Shown: positions 1 to 9,173, counted from the stretch's first letter. The stretch: 64,000 bases of DNA from Spongiibacter taiwanensis (GCF_023702635.1 NZ_CP098455.1:558001-622000), one strand, 5' to 3'. Numbers and translations: made by a program. The notes: a model not told the origin generated them from the sequence alone.

Positions 1-1052
1 CCGAAACTCGGCAAAAAATCGTTCTTGGGGTCCTCGGCATTCACCCGAAACTGCAGGGCATAACCGCGGTAAGAGATGTCCTCCTGGCGGTAGGACAAGG
101 GCAGGCCCGAGGCAATGCGAATCTGTTCCCGCACAATATCCACCCCGGTAATCTGCTCGGTGATGGTGTGCTCGACCTGCACCCGCGTGTTCATTTCCAT
201 GAAATAGATCTGGTTGTCAGCGAGAAGAAATTCGACCGTGCCTGCATTTTCATAACCGACTGCCTCCGCCGCGCGCACCGCAAGATCGCCGATATAGGCC
301 CGCTGTTCAGGCGTAAGCTGGGGCGATGGCGCAATTTCGATCAGCTTCTGATTGCGCCGCTGGATAGAGCAATCCCGCTCGAACAGGTGAATCACATTGC
401 CCTGGCTATCGGCGAGGATCTGGGCCTCGATGTGCCGGGGATTAACAATGCACTTCTCCAGAAAAACATCCGCCCTGCCAAAAGCCTTGGTGGCTTCAGA
501 GACGACGCGACCAAACTGACGACGCAAATCGGCCTCGCTGTCACAGCGACGAATACCGCGCCCGCCACCGCCCGAGGTTGCCTTGAGCATCACCGGGTAG
601 CCAATATCGGCGGCGACCTTGGCGGCCTCGTCTTCATTGGCCAGGTTGTCTTCCGTGCCGGGTGTAACCGGCACACCGGCCGCTTTCATCGCCCGGCGGG
701 CCTCGGTCTTGTCACCCATGCGCCGGATCACTTCACTGCTGGGGCCAATAAACACAATGCCCCGCTGGGCGCAGATTTCCGCCAGCTCGGCATTCTCAGA
801 CAGAAAACCGTAGCCGGGATGCAGACCATCGCAGCCGGTCTCCACCGCCAGAGCCACCAGCTTGCGAGGATTGAGATAGCCCTCAAGGGGGTCACTGCCC
901 ACGTTATAGGCTTCATCCGCGCGCTTAACATGGAGCGAAAACCGGTCCGGTTCGGTGTAGATGGCCGCCGAGCGAATGCCCATTTCGGCGCATGCTCGAA
1001 CAATTCGCACCGCAATCTCACCGCGGTTGGCAATGAGGATTTTCTTTAACAT
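1..1052 (-). CDS. pycA: Biotin carboxylase subunit (pyruvate carboxylase subunit A-like), 3' end outside window
   Basis: The minus-strand reading frame is open from the ATG at 1052 to the window edge (about 350 codons), so the C-terminus is missing. The protein begins with the biotin-carboxylase N-domain signature MLKKILIANRGEIAVRI. It continues with HPGYGFLSEN near residue 78, the ATP-grasp glycine loop SGGGGRGI near 160-167 and the EMNTRVQVEH motif. The enzyme carboxylates biotin with bicarbonate and ATP. AccC and other acyl-CoA carboxylase subunits share these motifs. I prefer the two-subunit pyruvate carboxylase because a LysR regulator is divergently transcribed immediately upstream, the arrangement seen for pycA/pycR in Pseudomonas. 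The partner biotin/carboxyltransferase subunit would lie beyond position 1. The family is certain; the subtype is an inference. Confidence 0.85.
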   Translation of the reverse strand, partial: MLKKILIANRGEIAVRIVRACAEMGIRSAAIYTEPDRFSLHVKRADEAYNVGSDPLEGYLNPRKLVALAVETGCDGLHPGYGFLSENAELAEICAQRGIVFIGPSSEVIRRMGDKTEARRAMKAAGVPVTPGTEDNLANEDEAAKVAADIGYPVMLKATSGGGGRGIRRCDSEADLRRQFGRVVSEATKAFGRADVFLEKCIVNPRHIEAQILADSQGNVIHLFERDCSIQRRNQKLIEIAPSPQLTPEQRAYIGDLAVRAAEAVGYENAGTVEFLLADNQIYFMEMNTRVQVEHTITEQITGVDIVREQIRIASGLPLSYRQEDISYRGYALQFRVNAEDPKNDFLPSF

Positions 1053-1181
1053 TCCCGCGCTCCCTGTTCACGCCGCCAATACCGACCCCACCATTGGGCG
1101 GAGTCGCCCACAGGCGCTGAATTTGCTAATACCCTAGCCAAAAGCCATCACAATAAAAAATTAATAATAATTTACAGCACC

Positions 1182-1197
1182 ATAAGGAATTACTTAT
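1182..1197. promoter_or_regulatory. Candidate LysR-type operator between pycA and its LysR gene
   Basis: The 177-bp divergent spacer is AT-rich and holds a perfect 5-bp dyad, ATAAG-N6-CTTAT. Read as TAA-N8-TTA it fits the TNA-N7/8-TNA pattern used by CbbR/PycR-type LysR regulators. It lies 33 bp before the LysR start and 130 bp before the pycA start, a usual place for an autoregulatory site. It is a pattern match only. Confidence 0.4.
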
Positions 1198-1229
1198 ATT
1201 TCAAAAACGCATCCGTCAGGCCAGTTTCC

Positions 1230-2165
1230 ATGCAACCCAGCTACTTGAATCGCCTCACACTGCGCCAGCTCGACGTCTTTTTAGCCGTGTGCCAACACCG
1301 CAGCTACTCCAAGGCCGCCGATCATCTGGCCTTAACCCAACCCGCGGTGAGCAGCCAGATGCGCAGCCTGGAAGAACTGGTCCAGCAGCCCCTGTTTGAC
1401 TATATCGGTCGCCAGCTCTATCTCACCGCGCCGGGCGAATTGCTCGAGCGGGCCGCCCGAGAGATCAAGCAAAGACTGGTCCATCTGGAAATTGAGCTCA
1501 CCGAACTGCATGGCAAATTGTCCGGCACCTTGAGCATCGCCATTGAAAGCAGCGCGGAGTATTTACTGCCCAGATACATCCTGCCCTTTTGCCATCAACA
1601 CAAAGAAGCGGAAATTGTTCTGCATGTGGAAAATCACCAGCGGCTGATGGAACGGCTGCAGGAAAACCTCGACGATCTGGCGATCATGACCCAGGTTCCG
1701 GGCGACCGCAGCTTGAACTACACCCCCTTTGCCGAGCATCAATTACTGGCCGTGGCACGACCCACTCACCCCCTGGCCCACAGTACGCAACTCAGCCTCC
1801 TCGACCTGCTCGACCATCGCCTGCTTTGTCGCGAACCCGGCTCCGGCACCCGGCAAATATTCGAGAGCTTTTGCCGGGAAAACAGCCTGATCCTGCAGAG
1901 AACACGCCAGCTGGGCAGCCACCAGACCATCTTGGCCACCCTTCTCAGCCAAGCAGGCGACGCCGATGAATACGCCATATTGCCTCGCCCCCTTGTTGAG
2001 GAGAGCTTGCGCCGCCAGCAACTGATCCAGCTCGCGGTCAGCAGCTTTCCTATTCGTCGCTCTTGGTGCAGCGCCTATCCCCGAGGCAAACATCTCAACC
2101 CCCTAGCCAATGCCTTTCTCAACACGCTCCACACCCCGGATGCTCTCCTGAATCAAAGGCCATAG
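1230..2165 (+). CDS. LysR-family transcriptional regulator (PycR/CbbR-like)
   Basis: 311 aa, the normal LysR length. The N-terminal winged helix-turn-helix occupies residues 10-70, with FLAVCQHRSYSKAADHLALTQPAVSSQMRSLE as three shorter recognisable segments (YSKAAD, LTQPAVS, QMRSLE). A periplasmic-binding-like effector domain follows from about residue 95. It is divergent from the biotin carboxylase gene with a shared 177-bp promoter region, so it most likely controls that gene and itself. The effector is unknown; CbbR-like proteins sense central-carbon metabolites. Family assignment is firm, target is inferred from position. Confidence 0.85.
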   Translation: MQPSYLNRLTLRQLDVFLAVCQHRSYSKAADHLALTQPAVSSQMRSLEELVQQPLFDYIGRQLYLTAPGELLERAAREIKQRLVHLEIELTELHGKLSGTLSIAIESSAEYLLPRYILPFCHQHKEAEIVLHVENHQRLMERLQENLDDLAIMTQVPGDRSLNYTPFAEHQLLAVARPTHPLAHSTQLSLLDLLDHRLLCREPGSGTRQIFESFCRENSLILQRTRQLGSHQTILATLLSQAGDADEYAILPRPLVEESLRRQQLIQLAVSSFPIRRSWCSAYPRGKHLNPLANAFLNTLHTPDALLNQRP

Positions 2166-2334
2166 GGCCCGCGGCACAAGCTGGTGCAGGTAGCCAATAC
2201 AGCCGAGCATCGCCACCGCGCCAGCACCGCCAATCTGCACCAACTTCATACCGGCCACGGAACCACCCGGCTACGCGCCAGTCGTAAATCCCGCCAAGGG
2301 ATACCAACAGCGCAATGTAAACAGGGAGAAAATC

Positions 2335-3381
2335 ATGGGGTGGGTTGCCCGGTGCTTCAGCACCATAATCCTGACAACCGCCAGCGTGCTCAGCCACGGG
2401 CAGTATCAATACAGTGACAGCCATCTGCACATCGTCGATTTCTTTCAGCGCGGCGAGCCATTAACCGAGCTCATCGCCATGATGGATAAACACAAGATCG
2501 ACCACGCCATGATCAGTGGCATTCCGCTCATGAAGAAGTGGCACGAAGACGAACCGAAAAGACCGCGCTACTACAGCGGCGATAACGGCGGGCTGTATTG
2601 GTATAGCGCCACCGACACCTACCTCATCAAAGCCCTCGACACGCTCACCGCCCAGCAGCGCAAACGCCTGCACCCGTTCATTGTGGGCTTCAATCCCACC
2701 GATAAAAATGCGGGTGAACAGCTGGAGGCGCTAATCGCAATGTACCCAGGGGTGTGGCAGGGAATCGGCGAGGTTCTCACCCGCCACGATGACCTGACTG
2801 CACTCACCCAGGACGAGCCGCCCCGGGCGAACAGCGAGGCAATGGAAGGGGTGTATCGCGTTGCCCAGCGCTACGGCATGCCGGTCATGCTCCACTCCAA
2901 CATTACCTCAAAGCGCGAGCGCAACCCGCTCTACCTGGGCGAGCTGAAGGAGGCGCTGCAGCACCACCCTGACGTGAATTTTATTTGGGCCCATGCGGGC
3001 ACCAGCAAAACCCTGCATCGCTACCAGGGCAAAATGGCTTTTTTGCTACCAACCCTGAAGCAGCTCCTGGCCGAGCATGACAACCTGTATATCGATCTGT
3101 CCTGGACGGTGTTGCGGCCCTATATTCTGGATAAGGGCGACCAGCCCGATCCAGACTGGCTGGCACTGATCAAGCGCTATCCTGATCGTTTTATGATTGG
3201 CTCGGACGCGCTGGGCAAGTACGACAACATTGGCAGCAGCCTCGATGACTTTCTGCCGCTGCTCGACGCGCTGCCCCGCGACGTTGCCGAGGGAGTTGCC
3301 AGAGATAACTTCCTGCGCCTGCTGCCAGAGCCGGCGGTGGCAGACAAGCCCCACCCATTAGCACCAAAAACTCCGCGTTAG
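2335..3381 (+). CDS. Amidohydrolase family (TIM-barrel) protein with N-terminal signal-like segment
   Basis: 348 aa. Residues 1-22 form a short hydrophobic leader ([17 protein letters not shown]), which suggests export. The mature part starts with the amidohydrolase_2 metal motif DSHLH (about residues 26-30). It continues with MLHSN, the WAHAG strand and a late FMIGSDA motif that supplies the last metal-ligand aspartate. The substrate is unknown; relatives include decarboxylases and lactonases of aromatic and carbohydrate pathways. An AGGGAGA ribosome-binding site sits 5 nt before the ATG. The gene is convergent with the methyltransferase at 3378, the two stop codons overlapping. Confidence 0.7.
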   Translation: MGWVARCFSTIILTTASVLSHGQYQYSDSHLHIVDFFQRGEPLTELIAMMDKHKIDHAMISGIPLMKKWHEDEPKRPRYYSGDNGGLYWYSATDTYLIKALDTLTAQQRKRLHPFIVGFNPTDKNAGEQLEALIAMYPGVWQGIGEVLTRHDDLTALTQDEPPRANSEAMEGVYRVAQRYGMPVMLHSNITSKRERNPLYLGELKEALQHHPDVNFIWAHAGTSKTLHRYQGKMAFLLPTLKQLLAEHDNLYIDLSWTVLRPYILDKGDQPDPDWLALIKRYPDRFMIGSDALGKYDNIGSSLDDFLPLLDALPRDVAEGVARDNFLRLLPEPAVADKPHPLAPKTPR

Positions 3382-4052
3382 GCCGAATTCCCAAGATAAA
3401 GATTGATATGGGAGAAGGCCTCCGACTCGGCAAGATCGGGCACCGTGGTGGCGCGCTGATGACCGATATGGCAGTACCCCGGCACGCTAAAATCCTTTAC
3501 CCGGGAATCGGCCACCAGCACCTGATCGGCCCGAGTCAGGAAGGCATCGAGCAAAGGCAGGTTCTCTCGATCGTAGAGCACGTCAGCCACTAAAATCACG
3601 TCATAGTGCTGCTGATCAGCGAAAAAATCCCCGGAGTACATCATTGAAACGCCATTGATCTGGGCATTGGCCTGACTGGCCAGAATAGCGTCTTCATCAA
3701 TATCGCAGGCGACCACCTCCGACGCGCCAGCCATCACGGCGGCGATCCCGGCAACACCCGAGCCACAACCAAAATCCAGCACCCGCTTGCCCGCCACCAG
3801 AGCGCAGTTGTCCAACAAATAGCGGGCCAAGGCCTGGCCACTTCCCCAACAGAAACTCCAGTAAGCGGGATAATTCATGATCCGCTGCACCTGTTCCTGG
3901 GTGAGTTGGGACTGGGGATAGCTCTGCTCAATCAACAGCAGCGAAATTTCCGGCACCAGTGGCAACGCTTGCTGGCTTAGCTCCGCGGCGGGAATATACG
4001 CTGCCAGTTGGCGAGTTAATTTTGCTTTCAAATTTGCCAAGGAATAAGACAT
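3378..4052 (-). CDS. Class I SAM-dependent methyltransferase (ETF-beta/L11 lysine methyltransferase-like)
   Basis: 224 aa. Motif I is [15 protein letters not shown] (residues about 91-105), followed by the acidic strand [11 protein letters not shown] and the [10 protein letters not shown] strand with a catalytic-site-like DVLYD. The [18 protein letters not shown] segment ahead of motif I is typical of the METTL20/PrmA-like Methyltransf_16 group, which methylates lysine side chains of proteins such as electron-transfer flavoprotein beta. The substrate cannot be deduced. It is divergent from the CULT gene with a 64-bp spacer. Confidence 0.7.
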   Translation of the reverse strand: MSYSLANLKAKLTRQLAAYIPAAELSQQALPLVPEISLLLIEQSYPQSQLTQEQVQRIMNYPAYWSFCWGSGQALARYLLDNCALVAGKRVLDFGCGSGVAGIAAVMAGASEVVACDIDEDAILASQANAQINGVSMMYSGDFFADQQHYDVILVADVLYDRENLPLLDAFLTRADQVLVADSRVKDFSVPGYCHIGHQRATTVPDLAESEAFSHINLYLGNSA

Positions 4053-4116
4053 GTCCCCTCGAAGTACGATAGCCTTTACCGGATTGAACCAACTTTAGGG
4101 TGAGAGAGCCCGCGGT

Positions 4117-4479
4117 ATGAGCCACCAAGCCATTGCAGATTTGCTGGATCTCCCCGGCAACCTGGACCAGCGAGAGCTGCTCCACTGTCGCAGTTGCCGA
4201 CAGGCCGTTACCGCAGAAGGCTTTCGTATACAGGTGGACGGCGCCCATCAACATCGCTTCCTCAACCCAAGCGCGCAAGTATACGACGTATGCTGTTTTC
4301 AGTGGGCGCCCGGCGCCGCCATTTGCGGCCAACCCACTACGGAGTTCAGCTGGTTCGCCGATTATTTATGGCAGTACGCCCTGTGCGAAGAGTGCAAGAC
4401 CCACCTCGGCTGGTTCTACGACGACGGCAGCGACGCCTTTTTTGGCCTGATTCCCGGCAGTCTGGTCGGCCGCCCTTAG
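4117..4479 (+). CDS. Stand-alone bacterial CULT (cereblon-type ligand-binding) domain protein
   Basis: 120 aa, a single domain. Two CxxC pairs (C24/C27 and C90/C93) can bind one zinc. Three tryptophans, W79, W85 and W99, followed by Y101, occupy the spacing of the aromatic cage that binds uridine- and thalidomide-like ligands in eukaryotic cereblon and in the single-domain bacterial homologue MsCI4 of Magnetospirillum. The motif ends with the characteristic CEECKTHLGWFY. The natural bacterial ligand and role are unknown. The gene sits between a methyltransferase (divergent) and rluA (32 bp downstream, same strand). Closeness to a pseudouridine synthase is suggestive only. Confidence 0.8.
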   Translation: MSHQAIADLLDLPGNLDQRELLHCRSCRQAVTAEGFRIQVDGAHQHRFLNPSAQVYDVCCFQWAPGAAICGQPTTEFSWFADYLWQYALCEECKTHLGWFYDDGSDAFFGLIPGSLVGRP

Positions 4480-4511
4480 ACTGACTGCGACAATCTGATT
4501 ACTGACCGCCT

Positions 4512-5186
4512 ATGGCCAACTCCGAATTTATTGCTCCCCGCTGCGATGCCACCCATGAGCTGATCCACATTGATGATCATTTGCTCGTCGTGGCAAAGCC
4601 TGCCGGCCTATTATCGGTGCCGGGTCGGCTGCCCGAAAATCAGGATTGCCTGATCACCCGGGTACAGCAGGACTACCCCGAGGCCCTGATAGTGCATCGC
4701 CTGGATATGGCCACCTCGGGACTGATGGTGCTGGCGCGGAACAAAGACACCCACCGCGTGTTGAGCTTGGCCTTTGCCCAACGCAGCGTCGAAAAGGAAT
4801 ACGATGCGGTAGTCTATGGCCAGCCGGACAATCCCCAGGGCAAGGTCGACCTGCCGCTGGCCTGCGACTGGCCTAACCGGCCCCGGCAGGAGGTCAACTT
4901 CGAATACGGCAAACCGGCACAAACAGCTTATCGATTGATTGAAGTGACCCCCGAGGGGAATTCACTGATGCGCTTAATGCCCATCACCGGCCGCTCCCAT
5001 CAACTTCGCGTGCACATGGCAGCCATCGGCCACCCCATTCTGGGATGTGAGTTTTATGCCCACGACGCAGCAAAATGCCAGGCTGACCGCTTGATGCTCC
5101 ACGCCTGCCACCTGCAATTTGCCCACCCCAATGGCGGAAAGGTGATGACCTTCACCCTGGATTCAGGCTTTGCCGCACAGCGGTGA
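4512..5186 (+). CDS. rluA: RluA-type dual-specificity 23S rRNA/tRNA pseudouridine synthase
   Basis: 224 aa, close to E. coli RluA (about 219 aa) and without an S4 domain. The catalytic motif VHRLDMATSGLMVLAR carries the aspartate nucleophile (about residue 64). VVAKPAGLLSVPG lies upstream, and the C-terminal MPITGRSHQLRVHMAAIGHPILG completes the RluA fold. By family it isomerises U746 of 23S rRNA and U32 of some tRNAs. It starts 32 bp after the CULT gene and may share its transcript. Confidence 0.88.
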   Translation: MANSEFIAPRCDATHELIHIDDHLLVVAKPAGLLSVPGRLPENQDCLITRVQQDYPEALIVHRLDMATSGLMVLARNKDTHRVLSLAFAQRSVEKEYDAVVYGQPDNPQGKVDLPLACDWPNRPRQEVNFEYGKPAQTAYRLIEVTPEGNSLMRLMPITGRSHQLRVHMAAIGHPILGCEFYAHDAAKCQADRLMLHACHLQFAHPNGGKVMTFTLDSGFAAQR

Positions 5187-5237
5187 CCTGGCGTCGGTGG
5201 CGATAGGTTCGACACCGCGCCAGCGCAGAGACCAGCC

Positions 5238-6263
5238 TTAGAAATCCAGCGTCGCCGATGTATTGGCAAAGCTGCGCGGCTCCTCGCCATCGTCAACGGT
5301 AGTTACCAACTCGATGGTTGCGCGGTCATTGATGAGGTATTCAAATTCGTGCTGATCGGGATCGGAACTGCCCACCATCGCATCACCGTCGACCACCACT
5401 TCGACCGCGCTAAAGTCGAAATCGGGATCGGTTTCTCCGGGACGGGGTTTGGCCTCACCCGCCGAAGCCGACACTAATGAGGGCGATGCTGCCGAGCCTA
5501 TCTGGGCCACCACATTGGTAATTTCGCTGTACGGAATACTCCCACCGGGCTGCACTGTCTCACCCAACGACTGCACCATACAGGTCACCGGCGCTTTGTT
5601 GGCCTGACCGTCTACTTGTCCGCTTTGGCCCTGGATCTGGTAATCGATATCAAAGCGCCCAAAGGGCAGCTCCGTATCGTCGGTCAGTTTTCTGGCCGAC
5701 ACCACACTGCGGGCAACGCTCGTTCCGGTAAGAGGCACCGAATCCGCACTCTCGTGCTCGCCCTCCAGGTTCAAGGCATCGATGGCAGTCAGCCGAATGA
5801 CCGCCCCGGACATCGGGTCTTCTATGGTGAACTCGGATTCGTCGTCGATACTGGCAGTCACATTATGACTGGCGGGAAAGGCAAAGCCCTTACAGGTATG
5901 GGCGAACAGCTGTCCTTCTTCCTCGGCAATGCGCATGGTCATGCGCCACTGTCCCTCGTAGGAGCCGCCCAGAGTGCTAGTCACCTGGTAGTCAGCAACC
6001 ACCATCCACAATCCGGTCAGGTCACCAGTCTCGTCTCCGCAGGCGTGGTAGGCATCAATATCGTAGACATCGGTGGAAGTCGGTTGCTCAACGCAGTTAG
6101 CAAGATTGCGCTCGCTGCTAATACTCGCCTCACTGGCGGAGGAACTGCCACCGCCTCCGCCGCCACCACCGCCGCCACAAGCACTCAGCAGCCCGGCAAC
6201 GCCAGCCGCGCCCAACCAAATAAGTCCTGAGCCAACACGGCGTTTCACCAATCCCTTTACCAT
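5238..6263 (-). CDS. Hypothetical outer-membrane-type lipoprotein with polyglycine linker
   Basis: 341 aa from the ATG at 6263. An upstream ATG at 6305 is in frame, but the signal sequence and a GGGGTG ribosome-binding site fit 6263 better. The signal peptide ends in the lipobox LLSAC, and the cysteine is followed directly by ten glycines and a serine run. This is a flexible tether between the lipid anchor and the folded domain. The remainder is a beta-rich, Cys-containing domain (NCVEQ, HACGDETG, HTCKG) that I do not recognise. The DNA of the tether is a (GCC/GGC)n run prone to slippage. No partner genes point to a function. Confidence 0.6.
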   Translation of the reverse strand: MVKGLVKRRVGSGLIWLGAAGVAGLLSACGGGGGGGGGGSSSASEASISSERNLANCVEQPTSTDVYDIDAYHACGDETGDLTGLWMVVADYQVTSTLGGSYEGQWRMTMRIAEEEGQLFAHTCKGFAFPASHNVTASIDDESEFTIEDPMSGAVIRLTAIDALNLEGEHESADSVPLTGTSVARSVVSARKLTDDTELPFGRFDIDYQIQGQSGQVDGQANKAPVTCMVQSLGETVQPGGSIPYSEITNVVAQIGSAASPSLVSASAGEAKPRPGETDPDFDFSAVEVVVDGDAMVGSSDPDQHEFEYLINDRATIELVTTVDDGEEPRSFANTSATLDF

Positions 6264-6425
6264 CTGCGCACCCCAGTAAGACATAGTTTGACAACAAAGT
6301 GACAAAGCCTAGTGGGAGTGGCCAGAAAATTCTAGAGACCAGCCTGCAAAATGGCGTAAAGAGCCGTATATGGGCAGATGTGGCGAGCACTGATAGACTG
6401 AAGACAGGCATCGAGGACGCGACAA

Positions 6426-6932
6426 ATGGTGCAAGTTGAAACCCAACACGAGGCGACCCTGATCACACTACGCCCCAATTGCTCCGCCAGCTGGCAGAGC
6501 AATCGCCGCATTCTGGCCGGGGTGCTCGCTTTGAACTGCCTGTTCGCCAGCGGCTTTGTCGCTATGGGGGCATGGCTGGTGTTGCCCTTTATGGGCCTGG
6601 AACTTGTGCTGCTGTGGTACCTGCTCCGCAAGGTGTTCGGCAAGCTGCAGCTGCAGCAAATTGTCCACCTTGACGGCGCCAGCCTGCTGATAGAGAGCGG
6701 CTATTTTTACCCGGAACGGCGCTGGTGCTGGCCCCGCCAAACCTGCAGTGTGCTGGTCACCGTGCTACCCCATCCCTGGGACCCACTGCGCATCAGTCTC
6801 AGCCATCAGGGAGAAGAAGTGGCGCTGGGGCGGTTCCTCAACAAAGAAGACTGCAGCACCCTGCTCGCAGAGTTAAAGCGTCTGGGCCTGCCGGTGCGCC
6901 AGTTCAGCACCGAAGCCCGCCTCCAGGCCTGA
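6426..6932 (+). CDS. DUF2244 family inner-membrane protein
   Basis: 168 aa. Two closely spaced hydrophobic helices, residues about 31-68 (ILAGVLALNCLFASGFVAMG, then LVLPFMGLELVLLWYLL), form a hairpin. A C-terminal cytoplasmic domain follows with the family-typical YFYPERRW..PRQ block. DUF2244 proteins are small membrane proteins common in Proteobacteria, of unknown function. It lies between two convergently or divergently oriented genes and seems monocistronic. Confidence 0.7.
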   Translation: MVQVETQHEATLITLRPNCSASWQSNRRILAGVLALNCLFASGFVAMGAWLVLPFMGLELVLLWYLLRKVFGKLQLQQIVHLDGASLLIESGYFYPERRWCWPRQTCSVLVTVLPHPWDPLRISLSHQGEEVALGRFLNKEDCSTLLAELKRLGLPVRQFSTEARLQA

Positions 6933-6955
6933 ATACACGACTCCCGGCTGCGGTT

Positions 6956-7726
6956 TCACGGCACCACCGAAAAGCGGATTTTACCCAGGTCGCTCAACAG
7001 GCGGTACTCACCCGCTTGCAAAGGCATCATCCCCCCCAACGCGCCGGTCAGTAACCATTGCTCGGGTTCAATCCGCCAACCGCTGGCCACCGTACGGTTA
7101 ACCAGAAACAGCAGCGTTTGCCACTGACCGTCGCTCAGATCTGAAGATTGGGCAACGCGCAAATCTTGACCGTTGAGCAATAACTTCAACGTAATATCGT
7201 CCGGCGATTGGTCGGCCAGACGTAGGGTATTACCGAGGATCAGGTGCTTGGCGCCGACATTGGCGGCAATAATGTCCGCCACTGAGGGAGCACGGCCGGC
7301 CTCCCCACCGGGGAGGGTCAGCAAACCCAGATCAGGAAACTCCACAGCCACCGTGAACGCGGCGACAAGGTCCTTCAGCGCCGCCACACTGGCAATAGGG
7401 GTATCCACCGGCTCACGCAGACGAAAGGCCAATTCCAATTCCAGCATCGGCTGCAGAAAATCCTGCAACCGCACCTGCCTGCCAAGCTCGGCATTGGCCG
7501 GCAACACACCTGCCACCGGGCCACTCGCACCAAATCGCTGTTGCGCAGCCCGGGAGGTTAACCCAGCCTTAAAACCCAAGGGTTGCTGGCCGGCGAGTTG
7601 TAAATGGATTGCCTTGGTTTGCAGGCGATAGGCCGACTCCAGATCGCCAGGGTCGGCGGCAATGGCGAGCGGCCCCCACAATAGTGAGGCCGCCACCCAA
7701 AGCCAGGCACACCGGCGCTTAATCAG
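6956..7726 (-). CDS. Exported fumarylacetoacetate-hydrolase/2-keto-4-pentenoate-hydratase-like protein
   Basis: About 256 aa. The frame is open further upstream (ATG at 7873), but that part lies inside the SIMPL gene and is not protein-like. A non-ATG start (CTG 7726 or ATT 7723) overlapping the SIMPL stop codon is more likely and yields a clear signal peptide (RRCAWLWVAASLLWGPLAIAA). The mature part resembles the MhpD/FAH hydratase fold: GFKAGLTS near residue 48, LELELAFRL with the metal-site glutamates, and AVEFPD. FAH-fold enzymes are normally cytoplasmic, so a secreted version is unusual. It is translationally coupled to the SIMPL gene. Catalytic competence is not proven. Confidence 0.6.
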   Translation of the reverse strand: MIKRRCAWLWVAASLLWGPLAIAADPGDLESAYRLQTKAIHLQLAGQQPLGFKAGLTSRAAQQRFGASGPVAGVLPANAELGRQVRLQDFLQPMLELELAFRLREPVDTPIASVAALKDLVAAFTVAVEFPDLGLLTLPGGEAGRAPSVADIIAANVGAKHLILGNTLRLADQSPDDITLKLLLNGQDLRVAQSSDLSDGQWQTLLFLVNRTVASGWRIEPEQWLLTGALGGMMPLQAGEYRLLSDLGKIRFSVVP

Positions 7727-8444
7727 ACAGATAGTATTCAACGGTGGACACCACGCGCACTTTCTTAATGTGGGGATTGTTATTGTCCCGATCAGTGATG
7801 CTGAATTGCCCCTGAGACGCCCGCCGGATTTTGCCCAACTGGCTGTCACTGTCCTCGGCAAATTTTTCGGCAACCTGGCGGGCCTGGCGAGTGGCCTCTT
7901 CGATCATTTCCGGCTTGATGTCATTCAAACCGGTAAACAAATACTCGGTGCGCGCCTGATAATTTGCGCCGGTAAAGGCAATGCCCTGCTGGCCTAGCTC
8001 AGACAGCGAGCTCATCACAGTGCGAATGGTGGGTATGTCACTGGAATACACCGTGACATTCTGGGACGCGGTGTAGCGAAATTCCCCCCGCCCATTGTTG
8101 CCATACTGCTGCGCCAACTTGTCGGTAATGGCTGGCGAATCCACTGAAATCGCCTCCGCAGCCACCCCATGCTTAAGCAGAAAAGCGCGGATTTTGGCGG
8201 TACTGGCATCAATATCCCGATAGAGCTTTCCCAGGTCATTGCCTGCCTCGGTGAATTGAATCGGCCAAATCACAATGTCTGCTGCGACCTCCCGCTCCGC
8301 CAGCCCTTTGACGGTCACGCTGCGCTCGTATTCCTTCACCCCCAGGGCGGCGTCGCCCAATAAATAGCCCAGCAGCCCCAGGCCCAGCACCAGAGACAGG
8401 CCAAGAATTACGGCAACCCGCGTGGTGGATGGTTGTCCTTGCAT
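7719..8444 (-). CDS. SIMPL (DUF541) domain membrane-anchored protein
   Basis: 241 aa from the ATG at 8444, chosen because AGGGGAG lies 6 nt upstream and the signal anchor VAVILGLSLVLGLGLLGYLLG then falls at residues 9-30. An ATG at 8564 is in frame but adds a non-conserved segment. The periplasmic part is a SIMPL/BP26 domain: the ERSVTVKGLAEREV strand, the RYTASQNVTV strand and a C-terminal VRVVSTVEYYL. Members form ring-like oligomers in the periplasm; no enzymatic role is known. Its 3' end overlaps the start of the exported FAH-like gene, which suggests that the two act in the same compartment. Confidence 0.72.
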   Translation of the reverse strand: MQGQPSTTRVAVILGLSLVLGLGLLGYLLGDAALGVKEYERSVTVKGLAEREVAADIVIWPIQFTEAGNDLGKLYRDIDASTAKIRAFLLKHGVAAEAISVDSPAITDKLAQQYGNNGRGEFRYTASQNVTVYSSDIPTIRTVMSSLSELGQQGIAFTGANYQARTEYLFTGLNDIKPEMIEEATRQARQVAEKFAEDSDSQLGKIRRASQGQFSITDRDNNNPHIKKVRVVSTVEYYLSD

Positions 8445-8614
8445 ATCGCACTCCCCTTGAATGTGCTTGTTAGAGCCCATCGGGCAGACTCGGTTCACCG
8501 CCTTTCCATCGGGCTTGCCTACCGCGGGCGTCCGGCCCTGACCTGCCCGCATTGGCCTTCCCACACGTGCCTGCCCTAGTCTGCCCGCTCTAGCCTACCT
8601 ACCCTAGACCAGGG

Positions 8615-9085
8615 CTATGAATCCTTGATATCGGCAAACTGCCCATCGCACAGCATGGCCAAGTCCTGGGGCCTGAGTGAAATCTCCAGGCCCCGCCGGC
8701 CAGCGCTGACGTACATTTGCGGCAGACTTTCTGCCGATGCATCAATCACCGTGCGCAGCGCTCGTTTCTGCCCCAAGGGGCTCACCCCACCCAACACATA
8801 ACCGCTGCTGCGCTGCACCGCATTCTTGTCGGCCATTACGGCCCGCTTTCCGGCCAATGCCTTGGCCAGACTTTTCAGGTTGAGCTGGCTATCCACCGGC
8901 AAAACGGCGACCACCAATTCCTTGCCGTCTAGCTGGGCCACCAGCGTTTTAAATACCTGCTGCGGCGAAACACCCAGCTTCTCAGCTGCCTCCATGCCGT
9001 AGGAGTCCGCTTTTGGGTCGTGGCGATATTCGTGCCGTTCAAAGGTAATGCCCGCACGCCGGGCTTGATCAATAGCAGGTGTCAT
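8615..9085 (-). CDS. ybaK: Cys-tRNA(Pro)/Cys-tRNA(Cys) deacylase, YbaK/EbsC family
   Basis: 156 aa, standard length. Family features are the HEYRHDPKADSYGMEAAEKLG opening (read as two blocks), the VFKTLVAQLDGKELVVAVLPV strands with the catalytic lysine K46-type position, and the substrate-loop GYVLGGVSPLGQK. The enzyme hydrolyses cysteine mischarged on tRNA-Pro as a trans-editing factor. It is divergent from the FAN1 operon; a short AT-rich spacer with a LexA-like box lies between them, closer to fan1. Confidence 0.85.
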   Translation of the reverse strand: MTPAIDQARRAGITFERHEYRHDPKADSYGMEAAEKLGVSPQQVFKTLVAQLDGKELVVAVLPVDSQLNLKSLAKALAGKRAVMADKNAVQRSSGYVLGGVSPLGQKRALRTVIDASAESLPQMYVSAGRRGLEISLRPQDLAMLCDGQFADIKDS

Positions 9086-9173
9086 AAAGGTAGGGTCGGT
9101 TTAGTGGGGGCTCATCGACGGGCCGCAAAAATATTGCCATAGCGAACTTGCCAGAGTCACAACAAAAACACGA

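Noticed and set aside
2106-2249. 47-aa minus-strand frame (MKLVQIGGAGAVAML...)
   Set aside because: Looks like a short membrane peptide but overlaps the LysR 3' end and has no clear ribosome-binding site.
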